The notes beneath the pieces were generated by a model. It searched no databases, was not told where the DNA came from, and worked only from the letters and a program-made list of their open reading frames with translations. 64,000 nucleotides of DNA, taken from Physella acuta. Its lineage: Eukaryota; Mollusca; Gastropoda; Physidae. The stretch lies in the NCBI RefSeq assembly GCF_028476545.1, contig NW_026733024.1, positions 62,001 to 126,000 on the forward strand, given 5' to 3'. Positions 38,196 to 50,599 of this stretch are shown here, piece after piece. Made by a program: the position numbers and the translations under genes. The number at the start of each line of letters is the position of its first letter. Positions within the stretch are counted from its first letter, which is position 1.

Positions 38196-38669
38196 CCCTC
38201 CTCCTCTTGATCACACATCGTCACAAAATTACAGACCCCCCCCTACTACTAATGTAAAGTCCTTTATGGACGACCCCTTGCAACTCGAAAATAAAGTGAT
38301 AACCTAGTCGTAATATTTAGTACGATTGATTAAGTTAAGCCTGCATTTTTCTCTGTAGCCAATAAACCAATTATATCGTAACATTTTAATACACATTATT
38401 AGAATTTATTTATACTTTGAGGGAAGTTTAAAAAAATACAAGAAAGAGATACAAATTATTGGTAAAATAACAGTATTCATTAAAACAAAAAAATCAGCAT
38501 CAAATTCTGTCACGTGTTTATAAAGGGATAACATTATTTTCACCCGAACCTAATATCTGGTAATTAACGTTCTAAAATCGGAACTCACAATAACTACGTC
38601 CTTAAAAATTACACACGTTTTAATTCATATTTTATGGAAACTAAATTTATCTCATTTTGTTTTTTACAG

Positions 38670-39102
38670 ACAAGAGGACGACACAGTTCTAAACATGGAG
38701 TCGACGCCCCTCAACGGAGCAAAGCACGCCCCTGCTCAGAACGAAAACGACTCAAACAATTCAGCCAACAACATCATCAACTCTAGCCCCAACACCGACT
38801 TCACCTCTACGCCTCCGCGAAAGAAACAAGTCCCTGGAATAAACAGTTCCCAGCGTAGGAAACCGACGATTCAGAAATCGTGTTTGAAACAGAGCGTGGC
38901 CTTGGATAATTACGTCATCACGAACAAAGCGGTGGAGTCCGATTATGGCGCGCTGTCTAAAGACAAGAAGACAGCCGCCGCATTAAAAAAGGCGGAGCGG
39001 CCTAGGAAAAGTTACGCCCACCAAGTGAATGGGCGTGTCTCTTTTAAGAACACCCCGCCCCCTTGTGATTGTGACGTCAGCAACGGTGCCATAGTTAGAT
39101 AG
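38670..39102 (+). CDS. Receptor 1, C-terminal exon
   Basis: Acceptor TTGTTTTTTACAG at 38657-38669. In phase it reads RQEDDTVLNMESTPLNGAKH, then a polar Asn/Ser-rich segment (NENDSNNSANNIINSS), basic patches (PPRKKQ, SSQRRKPTIQKS, KKAERPRKSY), and ends SNGAIVR with TAG at 39100-39102. This 143-codon cytoplasmic tail has no membrane segment and is much longer than the 41-codon last exon of the paralogue. Base composition is clearly more GC-rich than the surroundings, as expected for coding sequence. The intron before it is 6.1 kb. Assignment to receptor 1 rests on strand, distance, phase and the acceptor. Confidence 0.78.
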
Positions 39103-40560
39103 TTTTAAATTAAAGAATGTAAACAAAATATCGGATTAAAAAAAGGGTATCCAAATTATAGAAGTATTGATGGATAAAATTGTTTTAAATAACATGAATC
39201 CTAAACTTGTTGCCATGAAGTGTTGCTCGAATAGGAGTAATTGTAAAAAACAAGAATCTTGGATTATGTGCCCATAATGTACTCATGAATGATTCTAAAA
39301 GGTTGGATTTATCTTGGAGCGAAAGATTAAGTTAAATGCAGTTACATGATTGCACGAAGCTTGCTCATAAAGTTGTGTCACAAGTTTGTTTTTGTGATGA
39401 TTCACTAAATTAAGTAAGGTTATGAGTTTTAAACTGCGAAAATATTTATTAAAGGGCTTCTGGAATGTCAATTATGTATTAATTATTGTTTCATTACAAA
39501 GATGTAAGACATTTGTTGATCCAACTAAAATGTGAAGTTAAGATTTTTGTTTTCATAAACAAAAAGTTAAAACTTTTAACGTTTTGGAAAATGTTTTCTC
39601 ATTTTGACACAGGATGCCCACATATTCCCAACATTTTTGTATGTGCTAAACAAAATTTTTACGCGGGGCGGTGAAATTGTTTTGTTACAGAAAACACATA
39701 ATTCTGTGTTTGATAGAAAAAAAAACACCAAAATAAGGCAATCTAGTGTAGCACGTTTGATAAGGTCAGTCAATACTTTAATTTAGGCTTATTTACCGTC
39801 ACTCTATTCTAAATTTGGTTTTCGTTGTAAATGCAGCCAGCCAGTGTGACGCCTGGCCGGAACGGCTGTGATTTACATTTGAAATATAAGTGTCCTTTTT
39901 ATGTAAATATTATAAATCTCGCTGACAGCTACACCACGTTGGTGAGGGCACTCTTTTATTAATCATCTTACAACTTTAATTCCGTTTCCCACATGTATAA
40001 GACAACAAAATTGTCAAAATGTAAATAAATTGTTAAAGGGAGAGCACTGATGAATTACCAAACCGAGTACTTTGGTCAGCCAGAGTTACACAACTTTATG
40101 TTTCTGTATTCTAATCTAATCAATGTTGTGATCGCTTCATTATTGTTCGTGCCAATGCCTTTATTTCACGTCAGGCAGCACCATAGGACCCAGAAACTGT
40201 ACACACCTATCACTCGCACGTGAGGTCATGTGCTCACACATTCATTAACTTATCTAATCCGATTCAAAAAGCTGATTCTACTACAGACGAACTTTGGAAA
40301 AATTTGAGGATCTACTGTTGGATTTAGTATAAGAACAACGCCCCTTTTCTTCAGTTCCTGACGCGTTCTTACCTGGATATACCTGTCGGTCTGCGATGTT
40401 ACCTGAGGTATTGTTCCAGTCTGGACACCAGTCTCACCTGTCATACCTGTGTAACTCTCACAGTACAGTTATCAGGTGAGCAGTTCTCAGCCCACAGTGG
40501 AATACCTGCAATGGGCTCCTTGATGTTTCGTTCTAAAAATGTGTACTTTGTAGTAACATT
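39103..40560 (+). other. Probable 3' UTR of receptor 1 and intergenic DNA
   Basis: AT-rich, no repeats recognised to about 40250. An AATAAA at 40023-40028 could serve as a polyadenylation signal, about 0.9 kb after the stop. No other gene is seen. Confidence 0.35.
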
Positions 40561-40599
40561 ATAGTTTAAAAAAAAGAGTAAAATTACCCATTGAGACCT

Positions 40600-40805
40600 A
40601 AGGATCCATAAAGCAAATGAAGTAGAGTTAAACGTTTCTTGACTTTCTTTATATGAAGGGATAGTTTGGTCAGCACTATGCCTAACTGCCTCTACTTTCC
40701 TTAATTCCTTAACTTGAGTCAGGTACCCATTAGAGCTGGGTGGCCTCAGATTCAAACGGAACCGAGATCCGAACAGTCAAGCGCCCTTCCACTCGACCAC
40801 CCCGT
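40600..40805 (-). mobile_element. SINE, tRNA-headed, minus orientation
   Basis: Full-length complement: tail GAAGTAGAGTTAAACG, ATATGAAGGGATAGTTTGGT, body GGTACCCATTAGAGCTGGGT, head GATCCGAACAGTCAAGCG and CCACTCGACCACCCCG. Confidence 0.82.
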
Positions 40806-40865
40806 CCCTAACTGGGCAAATCAGATGCTGTGGTTAACATCATAGAGAATTTTTTTTGTCTAGCA

Positions 40866-41073
40866 TAGTGGTTCTAAACCTATGGCTCGATCGAACCAGT
40901 GAGTCGAATCGGTCAGTCTCAGGGGTTCGGCGGAGGGCAAGACACACAACCGACTTATATGATTCGATATCGGATTTTGTCAGTGCGGACGATAGAGCTA
41001 TTAAAAAGGGTTCGGTGAATATGCATATGAAACTGTTGGGGTTCGGTACCTCAAAAAAGGTTCAGAACCACTG
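40866..41073. mobile_element. hAT-type MITE, family CAGTGGTTCTTAAC
   Basis: Termini TAGTGGTTCTAAACC and GGTTCAGAACCACTG, perfect 8-bp target duplication GTCTAGCA (40858-40865, 41074-41081). The region after it, 41082-42150, is AT-rich with no feature recognised. Confidence 0.95.
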
Positions 41074-42155
41074 GTCTAGCATCTAAATTCGCAAGTCTGA
41101 AAGGGTAATTTTCTTTTGGTTACAAACGGGCAATATGGAAAAGCCCAATGTGCCTCCTATTAAAACCTTTAAAAATAAAAAAAAATAATTACAATAATTA
41201 TCACTTCGGGAAATTGTAAATGTTAAGTTAAACTTCAAATTTCGTCCAGCAGATACTATACTTGGATGGACTGGGTATATATTTCATCGTATATTTTATC
41301 ATAAAAATCGTCGTTATGTTTATAGGATAGGTCAATTAAAGTTTTTTTTTTAAATTCCAGGTGATGGGGGAAGGGTTGGGAGGGGAGATTGTATCAGGTA
41401 TAGTTGAGCAAAATGTTGACCTATACTATGAGTATGTGAGTTAGTTCGTTGCTTTAACCAAAGACCCACTTGTGTACCTCACTACGAAGAAACACGTCTG
41501 TAACATCAACCAATATATTTAAGTTTTAACATTTTAATTTCAAAACAAAAACAGTGACATGAATTAACAGCTATTTTTTTATGATACCTGCTTCATAAAG
41601 AATAATCAATCTTTTTAAAAACTCAAACTAACTATCGTTGATGAATATCTCAATGGGGTGGAGGGTATTGTAGTGGAGTGAAGTGGATGATTTGGTGTCA
41701 AAAAAAGAGGGGAACAAACCGACCTTAACCATATCTACTACAAACATAGTTCAGCCACACCGTTGCACTTAACGAATTGATTGATCACACACGCTCTGTG
41801 TTTAAATCATTAATTAATTTCAGCGTCATTTTATTTGTTGTTAATTAATTGATACGTGCTACTCACAGCTTTATTTATTATGTGATCGAATCAAGCAAGC
41901 TACAATAAAAATCAAAGATTTAAACTTTTGAAATGTTCGAGGTATGTATTAGTTAATTATTTCATTGATTTGTACGGCACGTCACAATATTCACGCTCGT
42001 ATTGTTTGATTTCTTGTTGTGATATTCGTCTTCAAATGTATGTTATGTTTTCTCCAATAAATTTTAATTGCTCTCATTCTATAAACTAATTGTTGTTATT
42101 ATGTGTAATTATCTAATTGATCCAGTACATTTATTTTTGATTATACATGAAGTAA

Positions 42156-42549
42156 GGGGTCATCCATAAATGACGTCACGCTTTTTTTGACGATTTTTAC
42201 CTCCCCCCCCTCCCCTCCGTCACACGTCGTCACAAAAAGCCAGACCCCCCTAAAATGACGTCACACCTCAACCTACAACCCCCCCCCCCCCTCGAAATTG
42301 CAGTTGACTTTTTTTTAAACATGGATATTTTTCCAAAATCTTGTCTAAACTATTACAATGTATTAAAACAGATATCTAAAACGCGAAATAACGTCTAAAA
42401 TTCGTTTTCTAACATTGCTTTTTTATAATGCAAAAATGTGACGTCGCAACATCTGAACCATCCCCCCTCCCTCCCTCTCATCACACATCGTCACAAAATT
42501 ACGGACCCCCCTCCCCCCTACGAGTGTGACGTCATTTATGGATGACCCC
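42156..42549. mobile_element. MITE, family GGGGTCATCCATAAATGACG
   Basis: 394 bp with inverted termini GGGGTCATCCATAAATGACG and its complement and a 3-bp TAA duplication (42153-42155, 42550-42552). A 3-bp TWA duplication is typical of PIF/Harbinger, so that class is likely but not proven. The interior has C-runs and TGACGTCAC motifs. Confidence 0.9.
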
Positions 42550-42873
42550 TAACTGTCCATAAATAACAAATACAGTTTATTTATGTTTGATTATACACGA
42601 AGTAAGTGCCTATAAATAACACCCTCAAGCGTACTGTCATACGTTCTTGGTTTCAACACTGTTCAAACCAAGGCATATCCTTTATCATACACAATTCAGA
42701 TACATAAAAAAAATAAGGTATTATTGCTATAACATAAACAAATAAATAGTTAAAACTATTATATTAAATGCTCGTAGCTAAGCTTTCAGTCAACTTAACT
42801 CTATGTTATGATAATGTAATAAGTCAATATAATGTAATAAGTCAGTAATTTTCAGCTAGTGTATACATGAAAC

Positions 42874-43374
42874 CAGGGGTCGGCAACCTGCAGCTCGCGA
42901 GCCGCATGCGGCTCTTTTGATGTCAAGTTGCGGCTCTACAGCTTTATGCTCAATAAAAATATTGTTCTGCAACACTTGGTAATGAACGATAAAATAATAA
43001 ACATAAACAATAAACACTCGCTATTCCATTAGAATATTTAGTAACGCCATATTTCAATGTACTTTCTATTAACTTGTCTATCCCAAATTGCAACATTCAA
43101 CTTCATGGTGGAGATCATAAAGAAACTAAACGAGCTAAATGTAAAACTAAAAGGAAAACTCAGCCTATGCCTTGCTTGAAGAAGTGGTTTGTTACGAAAA
43201 AAAAAAAAAATTTTTTTTGTTAAAGACATGGAGAGCGGTAAATTACTTAATTACAAAAAAATCTGAAGAAAAAAAAAATATCGCGATGAAACCAATGCTA
43301 CTACTAACATGAATTACTTCAGTATTACTATAAACAAAATGAAGGGTGTTCAAGCACTCTGACATTTATAGTAG

Positions 43375-43472
<98 letters not shown>

Positions 43473-43582
43473 CTTTAACAAAGATCATATTGACATAAAA
43501 ATGTTTGTGGCTCTTTAAAAACTGGATAATTTTGAAAATTATAACTTTTGGCTCTTCCGTCTCAAAAGGTTGCCGACCCCTG
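42874..43582 (+). mobile_element. hAT-type non-autonomous element, family CAGGGGTCGGCAACC (709 bp)
   Basis: Perfect 8-bp target duplication CATGAAAC (42866-42873, 43583-43590). Same ends as the copy at 8245-9706, with (TA)n in the same place near the right end. Confidence 0.95.
43379..43471. repeat. (TA)n microsatellite in hAT-type element
   Basis: About 46 TA units inside 42874-43582. Confidence 0.96.
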
Positions 43583-44318
43583 CATGAAACTGAAGTAAGA
43601 TAAAAAAATTACTATAAAACTGTGAACCTATTTCGATAAAGACATTTGGAAAAAGCAATAATAGCATCGATAGCCCGAGTCGTCTTGATTAATATATTCA
43701 GTAGCCTAGAAAAATATGTGTGTGCAGTTTTGTGCATTATTTAACATTATACTAGTAACTGCCATTTAGTGCTGTTTTTGGAATAGCGTAGATTGGTAGT
43801 ATTTTTTCATTACTAATTATTTATTTAAAACAACAACAACCTTGAACTAAATAATGTTGGGATACGTCCCCTGATCTTATTAAAATACAGCTCTGATTGT
43901 CTCCCTGTAAACCTCTACTTTCCGTTCTCTCGGTTATGTCCCTTGGGTTATAACAGAAAAGCCCAGCAAGTTGAGAATTATCTACAATGAACACATAAAC
44001 ACACACATATAATGTGTGTTGCTCTTCCAAAAACTAAACCATTATAACAAAACCAGACAAACTATAATCTACATGTGTTTAATTCAGTTAAAAATATGAT
44101 CTAAAGCTGGCATTAGCACTCAGAAAAGAATTACTTTAAGGTTCAAATCTCGGCCGAAAGAACCGCCACTTAACGCATTGTCTACAGGTCACAGATTGTA
44201 TGACGTATTATTCAAATATAAGAAAATCTCAATAAATCTACATCTTTGTATTTGTAAATATTTTTTTTAAGTGGATCAATATCAATTTTACCTGTACCAT
44301 GATCAATACAGTTCAATA

Positions 44319-44422
<104 letters not shown>

Positions 44423-44692
44423 CTTGGAATCAACGTGTGGTATACTCACCATTAAGAAGGCAACTGAAACAATCAAAGTGTTAGCTGGTGACAACGATTG
44501 TCAAAAGCTCCACTAAAACGTAACTAAGTAGCTTATGGTCGACATTTTTTTTCCACCACTGCCAAATCTTGATACGTCATTCATCCCCTCAGGTTCTATA
44601 GTTTATCGTGAGCTGAAACTCACGAAAACTTTCGAAATAAACATACACATAGCAACACAACAATCTACAGTGTATCCAACTGTCGTTGAACA

Positions 44693-45178
44693 CGCTATCC
44701 AATTACACACAGTCGTGCTATCCAATTACACACAGTCGTTCTATCCAATTACACACAGTCGTGCTATCCAATTACACACAGTCGTTCACAAAGCTATCCA
44801 ATTACACACAGTCGTGCTATCCAATTACACACAGTCGTTCACAAAGCTATCCAATTACACACAGTCGTGCTATCCAATTACACACAGTCGTTCTATCCAA
44901 TTACACACAGTCGTGCTATCCAATTACACACAGTCGTTCACAAAGCTATCCAATTACACACAGTCGTTCACAAAGCTATCCAATTACACACAGTCGTTCA
45001 CAAAGCTATCCAATTACACACAGTCGTTTAGCAAGCTATCCAATTACACACAGTCGTTCACAAAGCTATCCAATTACACACAGTCGTTCACAAAGCTATC
45101 CAATTACACACAGTCGTTCACAAAGCTATCCAACTACACACAGTCGTTCACAAAGCTATCCAATTACACACAGTCGTT
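44693..45178. repeat. 23/30-bp minisatellite
   Basis: About 18 copies of GCTATCCAATTACACACAGT plus CGT, with or without a 7-bp TCACAAA linker. It opens several long frames by repetition; no gene. Confidence 0.95.
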
Positions 45179-45402
45179 TTGTGGCAATCACTGAATGACT
45201 TATACTGGAATTTACAATTTTTACTTAACAACTTTACACTAGCTGCTAATGTTGCGTGTTGTGCGTGTTCTAAGGTGATTTAAATGAACTTGAAGCTCAA
45301 CACTTAGCGGTGCATCAACACAATATTATTCAAAGGGACTTTGAAATTTGAGGCTTTTCATATGGTAGCGAGAAGCGACAGAGCATGATTCTTTTTGTCT
45401 TT

Positions 45403-45403
<1 letters not shown>

Positions 45404-45494
<91 letters not shown>
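45404..45494. repeat. (TA)n microsatellite
   Basis: About 45 TA units. The region 45500-46170 is AT- and CA-rich (ACAC tract at 45965-46050) without features. Confidence 0.97.
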
Positions 45495-45496
<2 letters not shown>

Positions 45497-46179
45497 GGGT
45501 TGAATACACAAACATAATTTGCTGGACGAACAAGTGACATTAATGAAAAAACTAATTAATTAAAAAAACCATTAACCATTTCAAATATTGTTTTAATTTT
45601 TGATGAATCTGTTACAAGTAAGACACTAATAGAATGCGAGAAATTGTATGTACATTTAAAATATCACGCACACATAATCAGTCACACACCACCATATACT
45701 ATAACATAATCCATGTATATATGTAATCAACTATATACCTCATATATATTGACAACGTTACCCTAACATTCAGGATAAGTAATCGAGTACACTTTACACG
45801 TTGACAATTACATCCATTTATACATGTTATCGATTTCATAAAAGGATATATGGGTAATCGACTATGGACTTTAGAGATATAGACAAAAATAGTCTACTTC
45901 ATATCACAGTTAAGAACAATTCAATTCATGACACACGTAGAAAAAATATGAGATTTACAACCACAACTACACATCCACACACACCCACACTCTACACCCA
46001 CACTCACAAACACACAACCACACTCACACACATATCAACACACACCCATTGACTATAAGAACACACATATATCAGGATAAAAATGTATGCAATTGGTTTT
46101 GAGAGTTCGCGAGACCAATTGTAAAACAAATCAATTTTGAAACATGTATTCAGACCTTGCATGCAAACCCGAACCCTGT

Positions 46180-46275
46180 TATAGGGCTGGTAAGTAGGTC
46201 ACCGACAAGTCCTATGGCTCATGCAGTTTTTATTGAGCCGTAGAACTGGTTGGTGACCTACTTACCAGCCCTATA
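46180..46275. repeat. Hairpin of about 96 bp
   Basis: Outer arms of 24 bp are perfect complements (TATAGGGCTGGTAAGTAGGT onward, and its mirror ending at 46275). Inner arms are imperfect (CCTATGGCTCA / TGAGCCGTAG). Confidence 0.9.
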
Positions 46276-46519
46276 TGACACAGCATCACCAACTGCAGAC
46301 AATTACAACAATTTGGTGGAAAGGTCGGAGGTCATGTTTTCGTTTTTTACTTTTTTTAAAATACGGCGTCTGAAAATTGTAGGGATAGGGGTTCACAGTA
46401 CCACCATTCTTGAAAATAGAGAGGGTTCAGCGATCCTCTTTCAACTCCAAAAGGGGTTCACACGACCCCCTTCTAACACAATTGTCTTCGACTATAGGTA
46501 GATAAAGTAGGGTAACCAT

Positions 46520-46627
46520 CAGAACTTGTTGAAGTCACGGACGACGAATAATCTCGAGGTCCTTGAATCGAACTCGAGACTGTCGTGTTAGGTATCGTGA
46601 GCGTTATCTCTCGACCACACAGCCCCA
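46520..46627 (-). mobile_element. SINE head fragment, minus orientation
   Basis: Complementary tRNA-like boxes (TCGAACTCGAGAC, TCTCGACCACACAGCC). The body is missing. 46628-47770 is AT-rich with C-runs at 47000 and 47400 and no feature recognised. Confidence 0.6.
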
Positions 46628-47776
46628 TTTAGCAGCTTTACAACGCGTTTACACTTACGACATCTATACTATACATGTCTAGAGAAAACAAACTCGCAGC
46701 AATTAAATGTATACAAGTCTCGTGGAAAAATTATTTTGTTATAACATTCACTTTTTTTGCGAACTTTTTATCTAGACATGTATACTATACATGAAGACAT
46801 GCATTATTTATGTAGACATGTACGGTATACATAGAAGACATGTATAGTATGCAGATCGCAATTGTAAACGCGGTGTAATTCTTCTTTCATGTAAGTATAG
46901 AGATCATGTTGCATTATATTTAGACACGATATGTTATATATTTTTTTAAATGACACTCTCTCCCATCCTATATTTAGACTGTATACGTTCTTTGGTGATA
47001 CCCCCCCCCCTCCTCCAATCCCACACCCAACCTAAACGCGCGTCTTCGTTAATGAACGAAGCCTAACTACATGCGTACATTATTTAAAAAAAAAACAAAC
47101 TTTAGCACGTGCAGATTTCTAATTAACTTGTAAGCAGCCTCTGATGAAAAATAAACAACGTTGACAAAAAATAATATTTGATCAAAATTACCTTGTTCAT
47201 TTATGAAAGTCAGGTGATATAATTAGTAACAGAAGTTCATATAAAGACTTCGATCAGCTAAATTTGACATTTTAGAAGGTAATTATTTTGAGTACCGGCA
47301 ACACAAAAAAAAAACAACAAATAAACAAACCGCGTTTTCTGCGCTCATTTTAGATAAGTGGATATGCAAACAGTAACTAAGTCTAAACGGTACACCCCTT
47401 CCCCCCCCCCCCCCCCCATCAAAATGTTTAACCGTCCCGTTTAAAAGATGAAATAAAATATACAAAGTAGGGCCGTAGGGAGAAGATAAAAAACAACACA
47501 TTAATAGTAAATTTTTTTTAGTTTCAAATTAAAAAAAAAAGTTACAAAATAAAGTATTAAAAAAAAACGAACTTTCAAAAAGGTTTTAATTTGTATTTCT
47601 AATTTCTTACTGTTCAAACTGTTCTTTAAATTGTGAAACAGATGACCATTGGCCATCTAAAACTATACGTTATAATCTGACAGATATCTCGTGTCTGTCA
47701 TCTGAAGCTTTAGCTAGGAAGGACGGCTACCATACTGTTACATTATTAAAGCTTCTAAAGTAGAATTTTCTGCTGC

Positions 47777-48068
47777 CAGAGGCGTAGCGACCCTTCCCGG
47801 CGCCCGGGGACAAACTTTCAATTTGGCGCCCCCCTCGAGAGCAAATTTTTAATTAGCATCCCCCCCCCCCCTCCTCAAACTTTTCATTTGCCCCCCCCCC
47901 CTCCCTCAAACTTTCGATTTACAGCCCCCACCTCAAACTATAATACAAAAAATGCAGCTAAAAAGACAATTTAATTTGTTTTTACAACCCATTTTAGCAC
48001 CCCCTAAGGTCGGCGCCCGGGGACATATGTACCCCCCTGCCCCCCCCCCTCCCATCGCTACGCCTCTG
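47777..48068 (+). mobile_element. hAT-type MITE, family CAGAGGCGTAGCGA
   Basis: Perfect 8-bp target duplication TCTGCTGC (47769-47776, 48069-48076), termini as in the other copies, and GTCGGCGCCCGGGGACATAT near the right end. The following 48080-48650 is AT-rich and probably holds the 3' UTR of receptor 2. Confidence 0.95.
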
Positions 48069-48652
48069 TCTGCTGCAGTAATACAAAAAGAACGGATCCT
48101 GAAAAGGTTAATTTTAAGATTTTTATAAGACGCTAGCACTTCTATCACATAAAGCATAATTTTAAGTAAAAAAAAAACAATTTTTGAAAACAAAAACAGC
48201 ATGTTAATTTTATACATTTTGTATTAATAAGGTACATCATCATTATTAAATTTGAGACGTTGCGGGTTTTCCCGTAGTATATTTTTTGTAGTTTAATACT
48301 ACGGGAGACAATGAAATAACTTCATTAAATATTCATGTAAATTAGTTAACAATAACATAGCAATAAATGTATACAAATTCCAATCATACCAACACGTTCT
48401 ATTTTTTTTTAACTCAGCTTGAATATGCAGTTTTAAAACGGGTCTCTCTCATAATTTAAAAAAATAAAATACGTATCATTGAATTTTTACAAACATAAAA
48501 AAAAAATTTAAAAAATTAAAGATAAAATAAAGATAACACCCTTGCTGGGTTTTTCATTGTTCATTAGTTATCGTTTGATTCTAAGTCAAGAAGTCATTAA
48601 AAATGACTTATTAAATAATCCACCCAGTGGAGCGCCGGTGGAGTAGGTTAGA

Positions 48653-48779
48653 TCAGACGGTGGAGCTGTTCATTTCTATGTCTCCGTTCTTGGCAGATCT
48701 GTCTTTGACTAGCAGCCTGTGGTTGGTGTAGACAGTGACAGCCGTCCCCTGGGGGGTCGACCTGAATATGCTGGTCTCA
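48653..48779 (-). CDS. Receptor 2, C-terminal exon
   Basis: Acceptor TTGTATTCCAG (48780-48790, reverse strand). In phase with the TM7 exon (AG + T = Ser) it reads ETSIFRSTPQGTAVTVYTNH, RLLVKDRSAKNGDIEMNSST and V, then TGA (48653-48655). It forms the short Ser/Thr-rich cytoplasmic tail of the receptor. The 3' splice site is copied many times in the adjoining 42-bp repeat, so use of this particular acceptor is inferred from phase and from the fact that it is the one next to the open frame. Confidence 0.8.
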
Positions 48780-50150
48780 CTGGAATACAATCATACATGG
48801 ACAGGTTAGTTAGAGATATCAGTGGAATACAATCATACAATCATACATGGAACGGTTAGGTAGAGATATCAGTGGAATACAATCATACAATCATACATGG
48901 AAAGGTTAGGTAGAGATATCACTGGAACATAATCATACATGGACACGTTAGAGATATTACAGAACACAATCATACAATCATACATAGACAAGTTAGAGAT
49001 ATCACTGGAACACAATCATACATGGAAAGGTTAGGTAGGGACATCACTGGAACACAATCATACAATCATACATAGACAAGTTAGTTAGAGATATCACTGG
49101 AACACAATCATACATGGACACGTTAGGTAGAGATATCACTGGAACACAATCATACATGGGCACGTTAGGTAGAGATATCACTGGAACACAATCATACATG
49201 GACACGTTAGGTAGAGATATCACTGGAACACAATCATACATGGGCACGTTAGGTAGAGATATCACTGGAACACAATCATACATGGACACGTTAGGTAGAG
49301 ATATCACTGGAACACAATCATACATGGGCACGTTAGGTAGAGATATCACTGGAATACAATCATACATGGGCACGTTAGGTAGAGATATCACTGGAATACA
49401 ATCATACATGGACACGTTAGGTAGAGATATCACTGGAACACAATCATACATGGACACGTTAGGTAGAGATATCACTGGAACACAATCATACATGGACACG
49501 TTAGGTAGAGATATCACTGGAACACAATCATACATGGACACGTTAGGTAGAGATATCACTGGAACACAATCATACATGGGCAGGTTAGAGATATTACAGA
49601 ACACAACCATACATAGGAAAGTTAGTTAGGGACATCAGTGAAATACAATCATACAATCATACATAGACAGGTAAGTTAGAGATATCACTGACACAATCAT
49701 ACATAGACAAGTTAGTTGGAGACATAGCAGACACACAATCATACAGAGACGAGTTAGTTAGAGATATCACTGGAATACAATCATACAATCATACGTAGAC
49801 AAGTTAGAGATATCACTGGAACACAATCATACAAGTTAATACAAGTTAGATATAGACCTAACTGAAATACAATCAAATGTAGACAAGCTAGTTATAGACC
49901 TAACTACCACACAAACTTACAGATAAGTTAGTGATAGACCTTACTAAAACACAATCATACACAGGCAAGTTAGTTACAGAACTCAGTCGCTGAAACAAAA
50001 ACATTTATGGAAAAGTTAGTTATATACCTGATACACACTCATATATAGGTAAGTTAGTTATAGACCTAACGAAAACACAATCTTACACTGTCAGATTAGT
50101 TATAGAACTCACTGATACACAATCATACACAGGCAAGTTAAAACACACAC
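48776..50150. repeat. 42-bp minisatellite copying a 3' splice site
   Basis: Unit core ATATCACTGGAACACAATCA then TACATGGACACGTTAGGTAGAG. About 13 near-perfect copies lie in 49080-49590, with shorter or diverged copies on both sides to about 50150. Read on the minus strand each CACTGG copy gives TGTGTTCCAG/TG, the same form as the acceptor of the last exon of receptor 2. Copies with CAGTGG lack the AG. Confidence 0.95.
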
Positions 50151-50314
50151 TAAAACAATGCACACGTTAACAATATTTTATTCATCCCTGAATGTTACCG
50201 AGAATGGAGAAATACCGAGGTGCTAAATAGAGAGGAACACTAAAAAAAAAGAGTATATTTTTATATAATCATCATCATCATCAAATATTCTCGTTCGTGC
50301 CCAAAACACAGTGG

Positions 50315-50470
50315 GAGCAGATGAAGTAGAGTTCATCTGTTTCAATGACCTCGTCACACAGTGGAGAAAGAATGATCAGCACTATACCCAGCCGCGTTTA
50401 CTTTCCCTAACAGGTAAACATTGCCTGATAGTCTCGAGTTCGGATCCCGGATCGGACTACCCACACCTTC
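50315..50470. mobile_element. Rearranged SINE fragments
   Basis: 50318-50410 is a minus-orientation tail (GAAGTAGAGTTCATCTGTTT, CAGCACTATACCCAGCC). 50425-50460 looks like a plus-orientation box B segment (CTCGAGTTCGGATCCCGG). The orientations conflict, so two pieces are joined. Confidence 0.6.
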
Positions 50471-50599
50471 CCTTTACCGAAGTCAAAGCTTCATCTGTCA
50501 AATGGGCTGTTAGGGGAACTTTACTGACTTTCTATGTGTACAATATTATGAATTTGACCAGGTAATTAAACGTAAGTTTTCACCTACATTACTATCAGT

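Larger units (their letters stand above)
37225..38276. mobile_element. MITE, family GGGGTCATCCATAAATGACG, with nested insertions
   Basis: Left end GGGGTCATCCATGAATGACG, right end CTTTATGGACGACCCC. The unique interior matches the intact copy at 42156-42549 in three blocks (37240-37365, 37780-37900, 38195-38276). Between them sit a dispersed repeat and a SINE. Confidence 0.82.

Noticed and set aside
44535-45198. Two overlapping frames of 219 and 170 codons rich in NYTQSF / PITHSR
   Set aside because: Both are translations of the 23/30-bp minisatellite in different phases.
49044-49629. Frames of 188 and 171 codons on opposite strands
   Set aside because: 42-bp repeat is a multiple of three and keeps frames open on both strands; not proteins.
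48776-50150. CRISPR-like regular array
   Set aside because: Units are contiguous with no unique spacers, and the context is a eukaryotic intron.
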